A DNA stretch of 64,000 bases. Origin: Humulus lupulus. Lineage: Eukaryota; Streptophyta; Magnoliopsida; Rosales; Cannabaceae. Made by a program: the position numbers and the translations under genes. The stretch is taken from positions 72,853,696 through 72,917,695 of the forward strand of contig NC_084801.1 in the NCBI RefSeq assembly GCF_963169125.1. Direction: 5' to 3'. Each line of letters starts with the position of its first letter. Position 1 is the stretch's first letter. Of the stretch, positions 1 to 10,291 are shown piece after piece. The notes beneath the pieces were generated by a model. It did not search any database. It was not told the DNA's origin and worked only from the letters and a program-made list of their open reading frames with translations.

Positions 1-460
1 TATGAATCCTTAGACTCTTGTACATTCGAAATTTTTGGGATAGAATTTTAGATTGAGATAGATTTTACCAAACTTGGTTATGTCCAAGTTTTTTTTCGCT
101 GATTTGCATCATACGTGTTTAGAATCATGCCTCAAACCTTGTTATATATAGGGTTTTTAATGGTTTAAACATAGTTCGTACTAGGTTTATTGAAAACTCG
201 AGCATTCAAAGGCTGTTGAATAATCAATTTTTCCAAATTTCTAAGTTTCGGACCTAGTTACATCCAGGGTTTTAGATGATTTAAACTTTGTTCGCGCTAG
301 GTTTATTGAAACTTGAGCATTAAAATGCCAATGAATAATCAGTTTTTCCAAGCTTCTATGTTTTGGACCTTATCCGACCAGGCTTAAATTTACTAACCAC
401 GGTTATGTGCCCCCCATGTAACTAGAATGTATAAACTTTCTTGGTTGCTTTACAAATACG
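1..460 (-). repeat. Degenerate ~115-bp spacer repeat of element A
   Basis: Phrases such as 'tccaggrttttaratgrtttaaact', 'aggtttattgaaactcgagc' and 'ttctaagtttyggacct' recur about every 115 bp. The same type of repeat lies downstream of pol in F (20565-21215, 120-bp units) and E (about 37510-37850). It separates pol from the antisense gene in E and F, which suggests that the antisense gene of A lies just outside the window. No coding potential seen. Confidence 0.6.
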
Positions 461-565
461 AGAGCACGAGCTTGCAATAGTAACACTAAGAAATAGTTAT
501 TTAATAATCCATCTATTATTTAATCAAAATGGATTTTATAAATAAGTCTTACATTGATGGTGCTA

Positions 566-2882
566 CTATTGATAATACTTTTTTAAGTGCAGAACATTCC
601 AGGTCCGTGGGACTACTTCCCCATTCAGTCGAGCTATCCTTAAAGTTCCCTCATGCAAGACTTTTAGGATCTAGTATGGTCTTTCCCAGTTCGGACCTAA
701 TAAAAAATCCTTGGGCTCTTGATTTTCCAAATAGACCATTCGAAGAGCTAGGTCGCCCAATCCAAGTCTGCGCCCCTCAACTTTAGAATTGAAATAGAAA
801 GTGATTTTTTGTTGGTAATGGGCGAGCTGTAACAGTGATTCCTCTTGTTTTTCTTCGATCAGATTAAGAGATGCGTTAAGTAATCCTTCATTCTGTTCCT
901 TATTAAATGTCCTTTGCCTATGAGTAGCTACCATGGCTTTTATTGGAATCATGGCCTCACTTCCAAAAGTTAAGGAAAAAGGAGTATGCCCTGTGGAGGT
1001 CCTATGAGAAGTTTGGTAGGCACAAGGAGTTGTTCGGGCCATAGTATTTTGGCTTCATCTAACCTGTTCTTTAACCTCGCCCTAAGGGTTTTGTTTACAG
1101 GCTCGACCTGCCCATTGGCTTGTGGGTATGCTACCGACGGGAAAATCTTCGTGATGCAATATTTTTCAAAGAAGTCAGTGAAGAGATCACTATCAAATTG
1201 CGCCACATTGTCTGACACGATTTTCTTAAGAACTCAAAATTGACATATAATACTCTTCACCATGAACTCCATGACTCTTTTTGACGAGATGGTTGCAAGA
1301 GGCTTGACTTCCACCCACTTAGTGAAGTAATCGATTGCAACCACCACATATCAAACTCCTCGCTTTCCTATAGGTAGGGAACATATTAGGTCGATTCCCC
1401 ATACTGAAAATGGCCACGGGGATGTAATCATCGTTAGCTCGACTGGAGCAGCTCGGTCAACTATGGCGAAACGCTGACATTTGTCGCACTTCTGAACATA
1501 CAAGATCGAGTCTTTCGTTAAAGTGGGCCAAAAATAGCCTTGTCTCAATATCTTAAGCGCCAGGTTTTTCCCCCCAGCATATTCTCCACAAAAGCCTTCG
1601 TGTATTTCTTATAAAATGGTTTTGGCTACCTCGGGTAGAACACATCGCAGGAGAGGCAATGAGTGACCACACTGATACAAGGTTCTATGTACTATTACGT
1701 ACAATGGAGCTTGATATAGTATTTTTCTCACCTCTTTTCTGTCATCAGCTAACTTTCCAGTTGTAAGGTATTCCATTATGGGAGTCATCCAGGTCAGTCT
1801 TATGTCGATCATTTTAACCTCTATCACTTCTCCCATCACACTCGGGCTCTCCAAGAACTCCACCGGCAGTACATTCAATGTCTAACCCTCTTTTGTGGTA
1901 GCAAGTCATGCCAAAGCATCAGCGTTAGAATTCTGCTCGCAGGGTATCTATTCAAAAGAGTTGTACTCAAATTCAGATGGTTCTCCCTTTACCTTAGCTA
2001 GGTAGGCTGCCATCTTGGTACCTTGATCTTAATACTCCCCCAATACCTAATTAACAACGAGTTGGGAATAGCTATAGCATTGGATGGCTTTCGCCTTGAG
2101 CTCTCTCGCCACCCTCAGCCTTGCTAATAAGGCCTCATATTCTGCTTCGTTGTTGGATGCCTCAAATCTGAATCTCAGATTTGTATGAAATCGATGCCCT
2201 TCTTGTGAGATTAAGGTGATTCCAGCTCCTGATCCATTCTCGTTTGATGATTCGTCAACAAAGATTTTCCATAATTCCTGCACTGGCTCCTGCAAGAGCT
2301 CTTCTTGAAAACTAGTACATTCAGCCATAAAGTCAGCAAGGGCCTGACTCTTGATTGAGGTCCATGGCATGTACAATATCTCAAACTACCTAAGTTCGAT
2401 GGCCCATTTTAAAAGATGTCCCAATGTCTCAGGTTTTGGCAAAACCTGCCTTAATGGTAGATCGATTAAGACATTGATTAAATGGGACTGGAAATATGGC
2501 CCGAGCTTTCTGGAAGCCAATATGAAATAGAATGCCAGCTTCTCTATCAGTGGGTATCGTGACTCTGCTCCGAGAAGTTTCTTGCTTACATAATATACTA
2601 GTTTCTGAGGATGGTCTTCTTCTCAACCTAACAAGGCACTGACATCATTCTCTGTCACAGCCAAATAAAGGAATAACAATTCTCCAGGCATGGGTTTAGA
2701 TAATATCAAGGGCTCGGCCAGGTGCGTTTTTTGGTGGTGGAATGCCTGTTGGCACTCCTCGGTCCACTGAAATTTCTTGTTTCCTCTGAGCAATTTGTAG
2801 AACGGCAGACACTTATCAGTGGATTTTGAAATGAATCGATTCAAAGTCGCCACCCTTCTAGTTAGGCTTTGAAATTCTCTGT
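566..2882 (-). pseudogene. Element A pol, 3' part: RNase H, second (archaeal-type) RNase H and integrase
   Basis: Read right to left this encodes the end of the RT/RNase H region (about 2882-2400), a second RNase H (about 2376-2047, motif VDESSNENGSGAG and [13 protein letters not shown]) and integrase (about 1880-566). The integrase has an HHCC-type zinc finger (CDKCQRF), catalytic-core motifs AIDYFTKW, SDNVAQFDS and ANGQVEPVNKTL, and a C-terminal LGDLAL segment. An additional RNase H is a known trait of the Tat lineage. In its QLVVN motif the usual Asp is Tyr (CYSYSQLVVN). Many stops and several frameshifts show it is dead. The end at the stop codon 566-568 follows the ending shared with E and F. 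Confidence 0.85.
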
Positions 2883-2887
2883 GTGAC
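2883..2887. repeat. Target site duplication of element B, left copy (GTGAC)
   Basis: GTGAC directly precedes the left LTR of B. GTGAT follows the right LTR at 12650-12654. Four of five bases match, and joining the two flanks restores element A. Confidence 0.8.
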
Positions 2888-5245
2888 TATAATGCCCCGA
2901 ATTCTCCGATGTGTTTTAATGGTGGGAATAGTAGGCCGGGAGGGCCATACTTGTTTAATTATTCCATTAATTGATAATATACATGTATATGTGAATTATA
3001 TTATAATATGATGTTAAATGCATGCATGTGGATCAACATTTCATGACAACGGTATTTTAATAATTTGGCCCGTTGAGGGTGTAATTCTATATTTGTATGC
3101 ATGTCGGGGATATATTGTTGAGGCCACATTATAATGTGGATTTGTTCGAGCTATTCGGAATGAGACAATCTTTGAATATTAAGTAGAAGTTTAGTCATAA
3201 CAGGTTTAAGTCCGGGGCTCGGGGAGAGTCTCGGGGTGATTTTAATGATTAGAGCGTTACCGGGAATAAAAGGGTAATGAAATATGAATTGTAGGTATTT
3301 GAGAATATCGAGAATAGCGGGAATTGGAGAGTGTTAATTATGATTAACCAAATAGGTGAAAGATGATGATTTTACCCTTGGGGAGACTTTAGAAGCTTTA
3401 AATGACCTAGGGGCATTAGGGTCATTTGGCTTAGGATATATATGGTTTAAGTTGGCTGTAGAAACATACAGAACAAAAACAGAGCAAAGTTTCCTCTTCC
3501 CATGCATCACCTTCCCTCTATCTTCCTTTGAAGCTTTTTTGTCCCAAATTGAAGTATCAAGCTAGGAAATCAAAACTTGGAGGTTATAGACTTAGTTCAT
3601 CTACTAAGGAGGATTCAAAACCAGCTGGAGGTAAGAAATTGTCCATGAGTTTTAAGTTGTACTCTATTTTTCTTTTAGTTTTCAGCCTATAGATTTTGAT
3701 GTGGATAGTTGGAATCAATGGGAGTTTTATGCAAGATCAATTGGGTTTTGGTGAGGGGATGATGTAGATGAGGTTTAGAGATTGAATTGGATGTTTTGGT
3801 AAGGTTTGGGATTGGTTTGGAAGGTTGGTTTCAAGGGGAATCGCAAGGAGGGAAAATCAGGGGAGTTACTGGACTGAAGTTGGCGCCCCAGCGCTATGCA
3901 GGGCAGAGAGTAGCCCTCTTTGTTTCTGGGGCAGCGCCCCAACGCTGGTTGGCAGCGCCTAGGCACTAGGTCAGTTTCAGGGTGTGTTGTTTTTCAGGCT
4001 CGGGATGGTATTTAAGGCTCAGGGGTTGGTTCCTTTACCCCTTTTGAGTAGATTGGTAGTCCCGAGAGTGAGGTATTGATCCCGGGAGTGTGGTTTAGAT
4101 TGTGAACCATTCATTGATTTGCTTTATTGATGGTTTCTTATTGGTTATGATTAGGTTACCGCTAAGGAATCTAATGGTTGATCGTTCTCAAGGGTCGTTC
4201 TTATATTATTTCTCGCTCGATCGTGAGTTAAGAAAACTGCACCCTGTGTATATATGACATACGTGATTGTTATTAAGGCATGTTGATTGATAAATGTGGA
4301 CATGGATTTCCTATTAAATGCTAGCGAATGTTGTTTACTTATATATGTACTGACTAGTCAGGGATACTGACCTAAGAGTCAGAAATGGCATAGCAACATG
4401 AACGCAAGGCCAAATGAAGATTAGATCTAATCGATATCAGTGTTGAATGGCTCTATGGCAATTACGCGGGACTGACCCTATGGTCGATGAACTTATAAGC
4501 GCTTGTCTAGTCTAAGACTAGTTACTAGAGCCAGGGCCAAAGGCCGAGGAGACTGTTTGTCACATGGCTAGGGAACGGTGTTCCTGGGTTATGACTCTAA
4601 GGTCATGAGGAAGGTTATGTTGGTGACTAGTCACCATGCACCTATCCTGTTAGAACTAATAGGAGTTCACTTATCTATTAAGCCCCGGTGACCCTATTGT
4701 CACAAGGTTAAAGGGAGTTAGATCCAATTTAGTGACTTTTGCGACTGTCACCTATTTGTTTGGACTGATGGTCCTGAATGATTATTATGATCATTGTTGA
4801 TATTATATCATGCTTTATTGTGTTTTCTTGCTGGGCCTTGGCTCATGGGTGCTATGTGGTGCAGGTAAAGGGAAAGAAAAGCTCACCCAACCATGAGTGG
4901 ACAGCGTAGGTGGTGATGTGTACATGTGCGGTCGCTTGACCACCACGGCCAAGGAGTTCTTAGAGGAACTAGGGGGTTTACCCTATTTTTGCTGCTTAGG
5001 TCGGCGGGTTTTTAATTTTGAAACTGTAATGAACTCTTTGAGTTATAAATCTCTTGTAAATGTTTTTATGGGCCCATGAACAGCTTTTTGTACTTAATAA
5101 AACATATCCTTTCCTTTTTATTGATTTTGCACCTTAACCTGTTAATAACACTTAGATCATATTTTTAACCAAAGGACCCGTGTAGCGGGTCAAATTTCCG
5201 TTTCACCGTTCACCGTAACTGTTCTGGGGTAACCAGGGCGTTACA
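2888..5245 (+). repeat. Element B 5' LTR
   Basis: 2358 bp, running from TATAATGCC (the canonical TG has become TA) to GTTACA. It is bounded by the target duplication on the left and the primer binding site on the right. A TATA-like TATATATGG is at about 3436. A candidate splice donor GGAGGTAAG lies near 3627. GC-rich palindromes spaced 21-22 bp are at 3890/3912 and 3933/3954. A block shared with the LTRs of C and G lies at about 4822-4956. Small ORFs in it (for example 3356-3565 and 4897-5079) recur only because the LTR is duplicated. Confidence 0.93.
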
Positions 5246-5248
5246 ACT

Positions 5249-5260
5249 TGGTATCAGAGC
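5249..5260 (+). other. Primer binding site of element B (initiator tRNA-Met)
   Basis: TGGTATCAGAGC, complementary to the 3' end of plant initiator tRNA-Met, starts three bases after the 5' LTR. This is the site where minus-strand DNA synthesis would be primed. Confidence 0.93.
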
Positions 5261-5687
5261 ATGCCAAGGTTAAGGGTCCTGTAGACTGGCTGGGTATGCA
5301 CACACATCACTGAAGTCAAGCCGACTCATGGTTTGGTGACTATTTATGTAGTTATATGCATAACTGCTTAAATATGGTATATATGCTTTACCTGTATGCA
5401 TGAAACATTATGTTAAACCTGCGCCCTGAAATATTAAATCCTCAGCAAATGTGAGCTAATTAGTACTGAGATAGTTGGAACATACTTATTAGTATTGTTG
5501 TTTGTGAACTATTATGCGATACATGCTGAGTGCTAAATGTTATAAACATGTATCTGCTTGTATAATTGTATGACTGTGGAATATGATAATTGTCTGCTTG
5601 TTCTTGGACCGTAAGGCGAGAAAAGGTTTAGTTATTACTACCTGACTGGCCGTATTGATCCTTATTTCAGCAAGGTGTCACATAAGA
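5261..5687 (+). other. Element B untranslated leader between primer site and gag
   Basis: About 430 bp between the primer binding site and the first in-frame ATG (5688). No coding content seen. In this type of element the region would carry packaging signals, but I see no specific structure I can support. Confidence 0.5.
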
Positions 5688-6890
5688 ATGAATCTAGGGT
5701 AGACAGATACCTCAGCTGGCCAGAGTGATCAGGGCCAGTATAATAATAATAGTCATGGTTAGGAAGATGACCAGTCTCAGATTCCACAGCCAGCTCTTGT
5801 AAACTGGCAGTAGATAGTGAGTGATCTGCAGGCTACAATATTAAGACAGGGAGAAGAGCTTCGTCTCCTGAAACAGCAGCAAGCGCCTGTAGTGGCCAGT
5901 GTATCAGAGGCACCCCCTGTGATAGTGCCAGCAGCTGGGCAGCTGCCTGAGGTTGGAAATAAATGGGAACCTCTCTATGAAAGGTTCAGGAAGCAACAAC
6001 CTCCAGTTTTTTAGGGCAGTGCAGATCCTGCCAAGGCTGAACAATGGATGAGTATGATTACACTATCGTTTATTTCATGAGGGTATCTGGTAATGAGAGG
6101 GTGGCCTATGCCACTTATATTTTTCGGGAGGATGCTCGGATTTGGTGGGAAGTGATTACCCAGACCAAGAATGTGAATGCCCTGAGTTGGGAGGAGTTTC
6201 AAACTCTATTCAATGAAAAATATTATAATGATGCTATCAGGGCGGCGAAGGCTGAGGAGTTCATTAGGCTACTTCAGGGGAACTTATCAGTCACTGAGTA
6301 TGCCTTGAAATTTGATCGTTTGGCGAAATTTGCCATGGAACTGGTGCCCACTGATGGGACCAGGAGAGAGAGATTCCTTCAAGGGCTACAGCCCAGATTA
6401 GCCTGTGATGTGCGTATCACCACTGTGGCTGGGGTTACTACCTATGCACAGGTGGTTGAGAAGGTACTCACAGCTGAGAGTGCAGAGAAAAGGATCTGGT
6501 GTGACAGTGCAGCCAGAAAGGATTTTAGGAGGACAGGTCCTCCATTTGTGGGTTCAGGTAGGGGTGTTGGCCCCAGTGATCAGAAGAGGAAGGTTCCTGA
6601 CACCTTCCCAGTTCCAGGGTTTGATAGGCGGCCCCGTGGTATTTCTATGGGTCGTCTAGTTGGTAGTGAAGCCTGGAAGTCTTATCCTGAGTGCCCAAGA
6701 TGCAAGAGGCATCACTTGGGAGAGTGTACGGCAAAGGCTTGCTTCTCATGTGGAGCAGTGGGTCATCTTAAAAAGGATTTCCCTAAGGCAAGGAAAGAAG
6801 AAACCAGAAGGGCGGACAGCTCGGCCCCAGCTCGAGTGTTTGCGTTGACTCAAGCAGAAGCTGAGGCTTCTCCCTCAGTTGTTAGAGGTG
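5688..6890 (+). pseudogene. Element B gag (capsid/nucleocapsid), decayed
   Basis: Gag would form the cytoplasmic particle that packages the element RNA. The N-terminal part starts in frame at ATG 5688 and contains a glutamine-rich stretch around 5830-5890. The retrotransposon-gag core (AEQWMSMI, REDARIWWEV, EYALKFDRLAKFA) runs to about 6400. A zinc knuckle follows at about 6740-6781, CFSCGAVGHLKKDF, where the last metal-binding Cys of the CCHC pattern is Phe. There is a stop at 6012-6014 and a one-base frame change between about 6014 and 6070, so the N-terminal piece is separated from the core. From 6044 onward the same frame continues into pol. Confidence 0.85.
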
Positions 6891-8790
6891 AGCTTCTTAG
6901 TGCGGGAACCCCTTATAATGTCTTGATTGATTCTGGTGCTACACACTCTTTTGTTGCTAGTAGTGTTAATGATAGACTGTGTAGACCCTGTGATTTTTAC
7001 ACTGTGGGGTTTGGTACTCTGTTACCCACTGTAGAGTTAGTGGTATTCAGGAGAGGGGTTAGATCTTTGCCAGTGACATTGGAGGGCAGAGAGTAGTCAG
7101 TTGACTTGATAGAATTGGTTATGACTGACTTCGACATAATTTTTGGTATGGATTTGTTGACAAAGTATGGGGCAACCATTGATTGCAGAAGGAAGATGGT
7201 CACCTTTGAGCCTGAAGGTGAGGATACTTTTGTGTTTATTGGTGCTGTTCATGGACCCCATATTCCTATGATTTCTGTATTGAGGGCTAAGGATCTTTTG
7301 CAAGGAGGGTGTAATGGATTCTTAGCCAGTGTGGTTGATACCACTCAGGTCATGCCAGTGAGACCAGAAGAGACTAAACTTGTTTGTGAATTCCTGGATG
7401 TATTTCTAGAAGATTTGCCAGGGTTTCCACCGCACAGGGAAATTGAGTTCATTATAGAACTGGCACCAGGGACGGAGCCAGTGTCTAGAGCACCTTACAG
7501 AATGGCCCCAGCTGAGTTGAAAGAATTAAAAGTATAGTTGCAAGAGCTATTGGATTTGGGTTTTATCAGACCTAGTTTCTCTCCTTGGGGTGCGCCACTT
7601 CTTTTTGTGAAGAAGAAGGATGGTTCTCTGAGAATGTGTATCGATTACAGAGAACTGAATAAGTTGACAATTAAGAATAAGTATCCTTTGCCAAGGATAG
7701 ATGATCTGTTTGATCAGTTTCAAGGTAAGAAGGTATTCTCAAAGATCGACCTTCGTTCTAGTTATCATCAGTTGATGGTCAAGGAAGGAGATATACCGAA
7801 GACTGCTTTTTGTACCAGGTATGGGCATTATGAGTTTTTAGTCATGTCATTTGGATTGACTAATGCCCCTGCTGCTTTAATGGACCTGATGAACAGAGTG
7901 TTCAAGGATTATTTAGACCAGTTTGTGATCGTCTTCATCGATGCTATTCTGGTATATTCTCAGACTGAGTCAGAGCATGAGCATCTGAGGTTGGTTGTTC
8001 AGAGACTGAGGGAACACATATTATTTGCTAAATTCAAGAAATGTGAGTCCTGGTTGTCTCAGGTACCCTTTCTTTGACATATTGTCAGTAAGGAGGGGAT
8101 TAAGGTAGATCCAGCAAAGATTGAAGCGGTCAGAGATTGGCCAAGGCCAAAGAATGCTTCTGAGGTTAGAAGTTTCCTTGGATTGGTAGGTTATTATAGG
8201 CGTTTCGTGGAAGGGTTCTCAGATATAGCTAGTGCTTTGACTGAGCTGACACGCAAGAATAAGAAGTTTGTGTGGTCAGATAAATTCGAGAACAACTTCC
8301 AGGAACTGAAGAAGAGGTTGATTACAGCTCCGATTCTGAGTCTTCCGACAGATCAGGAGAAGTTTGTAATTTACTGCGATGCTTCTCATCAGGGTTTGGG
8401 TTATGTTCTGATGCAATCAGAGAAGGTAACTGCTTATGCTTCTTGTCAGTTAAAGGAGTATGAAAAGAGATATCCCACTCATGATTTAGACTTGGCGGCT
8501 ATGGTTTTTGCTTTAAAGATATGGAGGCACTATGTCTATGGAGAGAAGTGTGAGATCTATACAGACCACAAGAGCCTGAAATACTTCTTCACCCAGAAAG
8601 ATCTTAATATGAGGCAAAGGCATTGCCTGGAGTTAGTAAAAGATTATGATTGTGAGATCCTGCATCATCCAGGAAAAGCCAAAGTGGTAGCTGATGATTT
8701 AAGCTAGAAGGGTGCGAGACAGATTCATGGTATGAGGCTGTTAGCCAGAGAGTTAGCTGATGATATGACCAGAGCTGGTATAGAGTTCCT
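6891..8790 (+). pseudogene. Element B protease, reverse transcriptase and RNase H
   Basis: Protease has the aspartic motif IDSGATHSF at about 6925-6951. RT runs from about 7440 to 8080 with [19 protein letters not shown] and [12 protein letters not shown]. Its active-site box reads FIDAILVYS at 7934-7960 instead of the usual FIDD, so a catalytic Asp is lost (GCT at 7943-7945). RNase H (about 8350-8710) shows [31 protein letters not shown] and a truncated VVADDLS. The frame does not change after 6044, but stops lie at 7094, 7535, 8075 and 8705. The enzyme is therefore inactive on two counts: nonsense codons and the missing active-site residue. Confidence 0.9.
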
Positions 8791-10255
8791 GGTGGGCCAG
8801 TAGACTAATATCACGCTACAGTCTACACTGTTGGAGAGGATCAAGGAAGGTCAGTTGAGTGATCCACAGCTAATCAAGACCAGAGATAATGTTCTGGCTG
8901 GAGCATCCAAAGATTATACAGTGTCTAAGATATGCTTGTTGAGATATAAAGGGCATATATGTATTTCGTTAGACACTTCTTTGAGGCAAGAGATTCTGGA
9001 TGAATCTCATACTACACCTAACTCTTTGCATCCAGGCACCACAAAGATGTATCAGGATGTGAGATCGTTGTATTGGTGGCTAGGGATGAAGAGGGATGTA
9101 GTGGAGTACGTGGCTAAGTGCTTGACATGTCAACAGGTCAAGGCTGAGCATCATAGGCCGGTAGGGTTATTACAGCCTCTAGGTATCCCAGAGTGGAAAT
9201 TGGAGGACATCATAATGGATTTTGTGGTGGGCTTACCCAGGACTGTTGGTTAGCATGATTCTATTTGGGTGATAGTGGATCACTACACCAAGTCAGCTCA
9301 CTTCTTGCCAGTGAGGACTACTTATACAATTGATCAGTATGCAGATCTCTATGTGAGAGAGATCGTGCGCCTCCATGGAGTACCTAGGTCGATCATGTCA
9401 GATCGGGACCCTACTTTTACTTCCAAGTTCTGGGGGAGTTTGTAGAAGGCCATGGGGACACAACTGAAGTTCAGTACAGCTTATCATCCTCAGATTGATG
9501 GGCAATCTGAGAGGACAATCCAGATTTTGGAAGACATGCTACGGGCATGTGTGTTGGACTTTGGTGGATCTTGGAGTAAGTATCTGCCTTTGATAGAGTT
9601 CTCGTACAACAACAGTTATCAATCTACCATTGGAGTTGCGCCTTATGAGATGCTGTATGGTAGGAAGTGCAGATCTCCCATTCCTTGGGATGAGACAGGT
9701 GAAAGGAGATAATTGGGTCCTTAAGCAGTTCAGAGGACCAGTGAGGCTATTGAAAAGATTAGAGCTCGGATGCTTACTTCTCAGAGTAGATAGAAGAGCT
9801 ATGCCGATCCCAAGCGCAGGAACGTGGAGTTCCAAGTGGGAGACTATGTTTTCCTTAGAGTCTCGCCATGGAAAGGGGTGAGAAGGTTTGGGAAGAAAAT
9901 CAACCCGAGTCCTAGATTTGTAGGTCCATTTGAGATCCTTGAGAGGATTGGTCATGTGGCTTACAGATTGGCTTTGCCTCCGGCATTGTTAGCCGTGCAT
10001 AATGTATTCCATGTTTCAGCTCTTCGGAGGTATGTATCTGATGTGAGCCATATTTTGAGTTATGAGGACCTGGAGATTGAGCCAGATCACTCCTTCGAGG
10101 AGCAACTAATTCAGATTCTTGATAGAAAGGATAAGGTCCTCGAGAATAAGACGATACCTTTGGTTAAGGTATTGTGGAGGAACAGCAAGGTCGAGGAAGC
10201 GACCTGGGAGCTGGAGTCAGATATGCAGAGTCAGTATCCTGAGTCGTTCAGGTAA
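8791..10255 (+). pseudogene. Element B integrase with chromodomain-like C-terminus
   Basis: Integrase would insert the DNA copy into the nuclear genome. An HHCC zinc finger (ESHTTPNSLHPGTTK to CLTCQQVK, about 9004-9145) precedes the DDE core: VDHYTKSAHFLP (about 9276), [13 protein letters not shown] (about 9397) and [13 protein letters not shown] (about 9487). The GPFEILERIG module and the chromodomain-like end (NKTIPLVKVLWRNSKVEEA) follow. Such tails in chromoviruses are thought to steer integration to heterochromatin. All catalytic acidic residues are present, but stops occur at 8801, 9251, 9443, 9710, 9722 and 9791. The final stop is TAA at 10253-10255. Confidence 0.9.
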
Positions 10256-10277
10256 ATTTCGAGGATGAAATTTCTGT

Positions 10278-10291
10278 AAGAAGGGGATAGT
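10278..10291 (+). other. Polypurine tract of element B
   Basis: AAGAAGGGGATAGT abuts the 3' LTR and would prime plus-strand DNA synthesis. The same tract, reversed, borders the 3' LTRs of C (about 45291-45305) and G (about 31762-31776). Confidence 0.85.

Noticed and set aside
3356..3565. A 69-codon ORF identical at 3356-3565 and 10760-10969
   Set aside because: Both lie at the same place in the two LTRs of B; the identity comes from the LTR duplication (and the unusually identical middle block), not from a conserved gene.
4897..5079. A 60-codon ORF repeated at 12301-12483
   Set aside because: LTR sequence of B; two amino-acid differences and no selection signal. It overlaps the conserved LTR block, which is better explained as a DNA or RNA element.
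5249..5260. tRNA gene suggested by tRNA-like bases near the LTRs
   Set aside because: Only the 12-18 bases complementary to tRNA 3' ends are present; these are primer binding sites, with no cloverleaf.
6044..10255. Integrated pararetrovirus (caulimovirus type)
   Set aside because: LTRs, target duplications, primer sites next to LTRs and integrase domains identify LTR retrotransposons; no movement protein is present.
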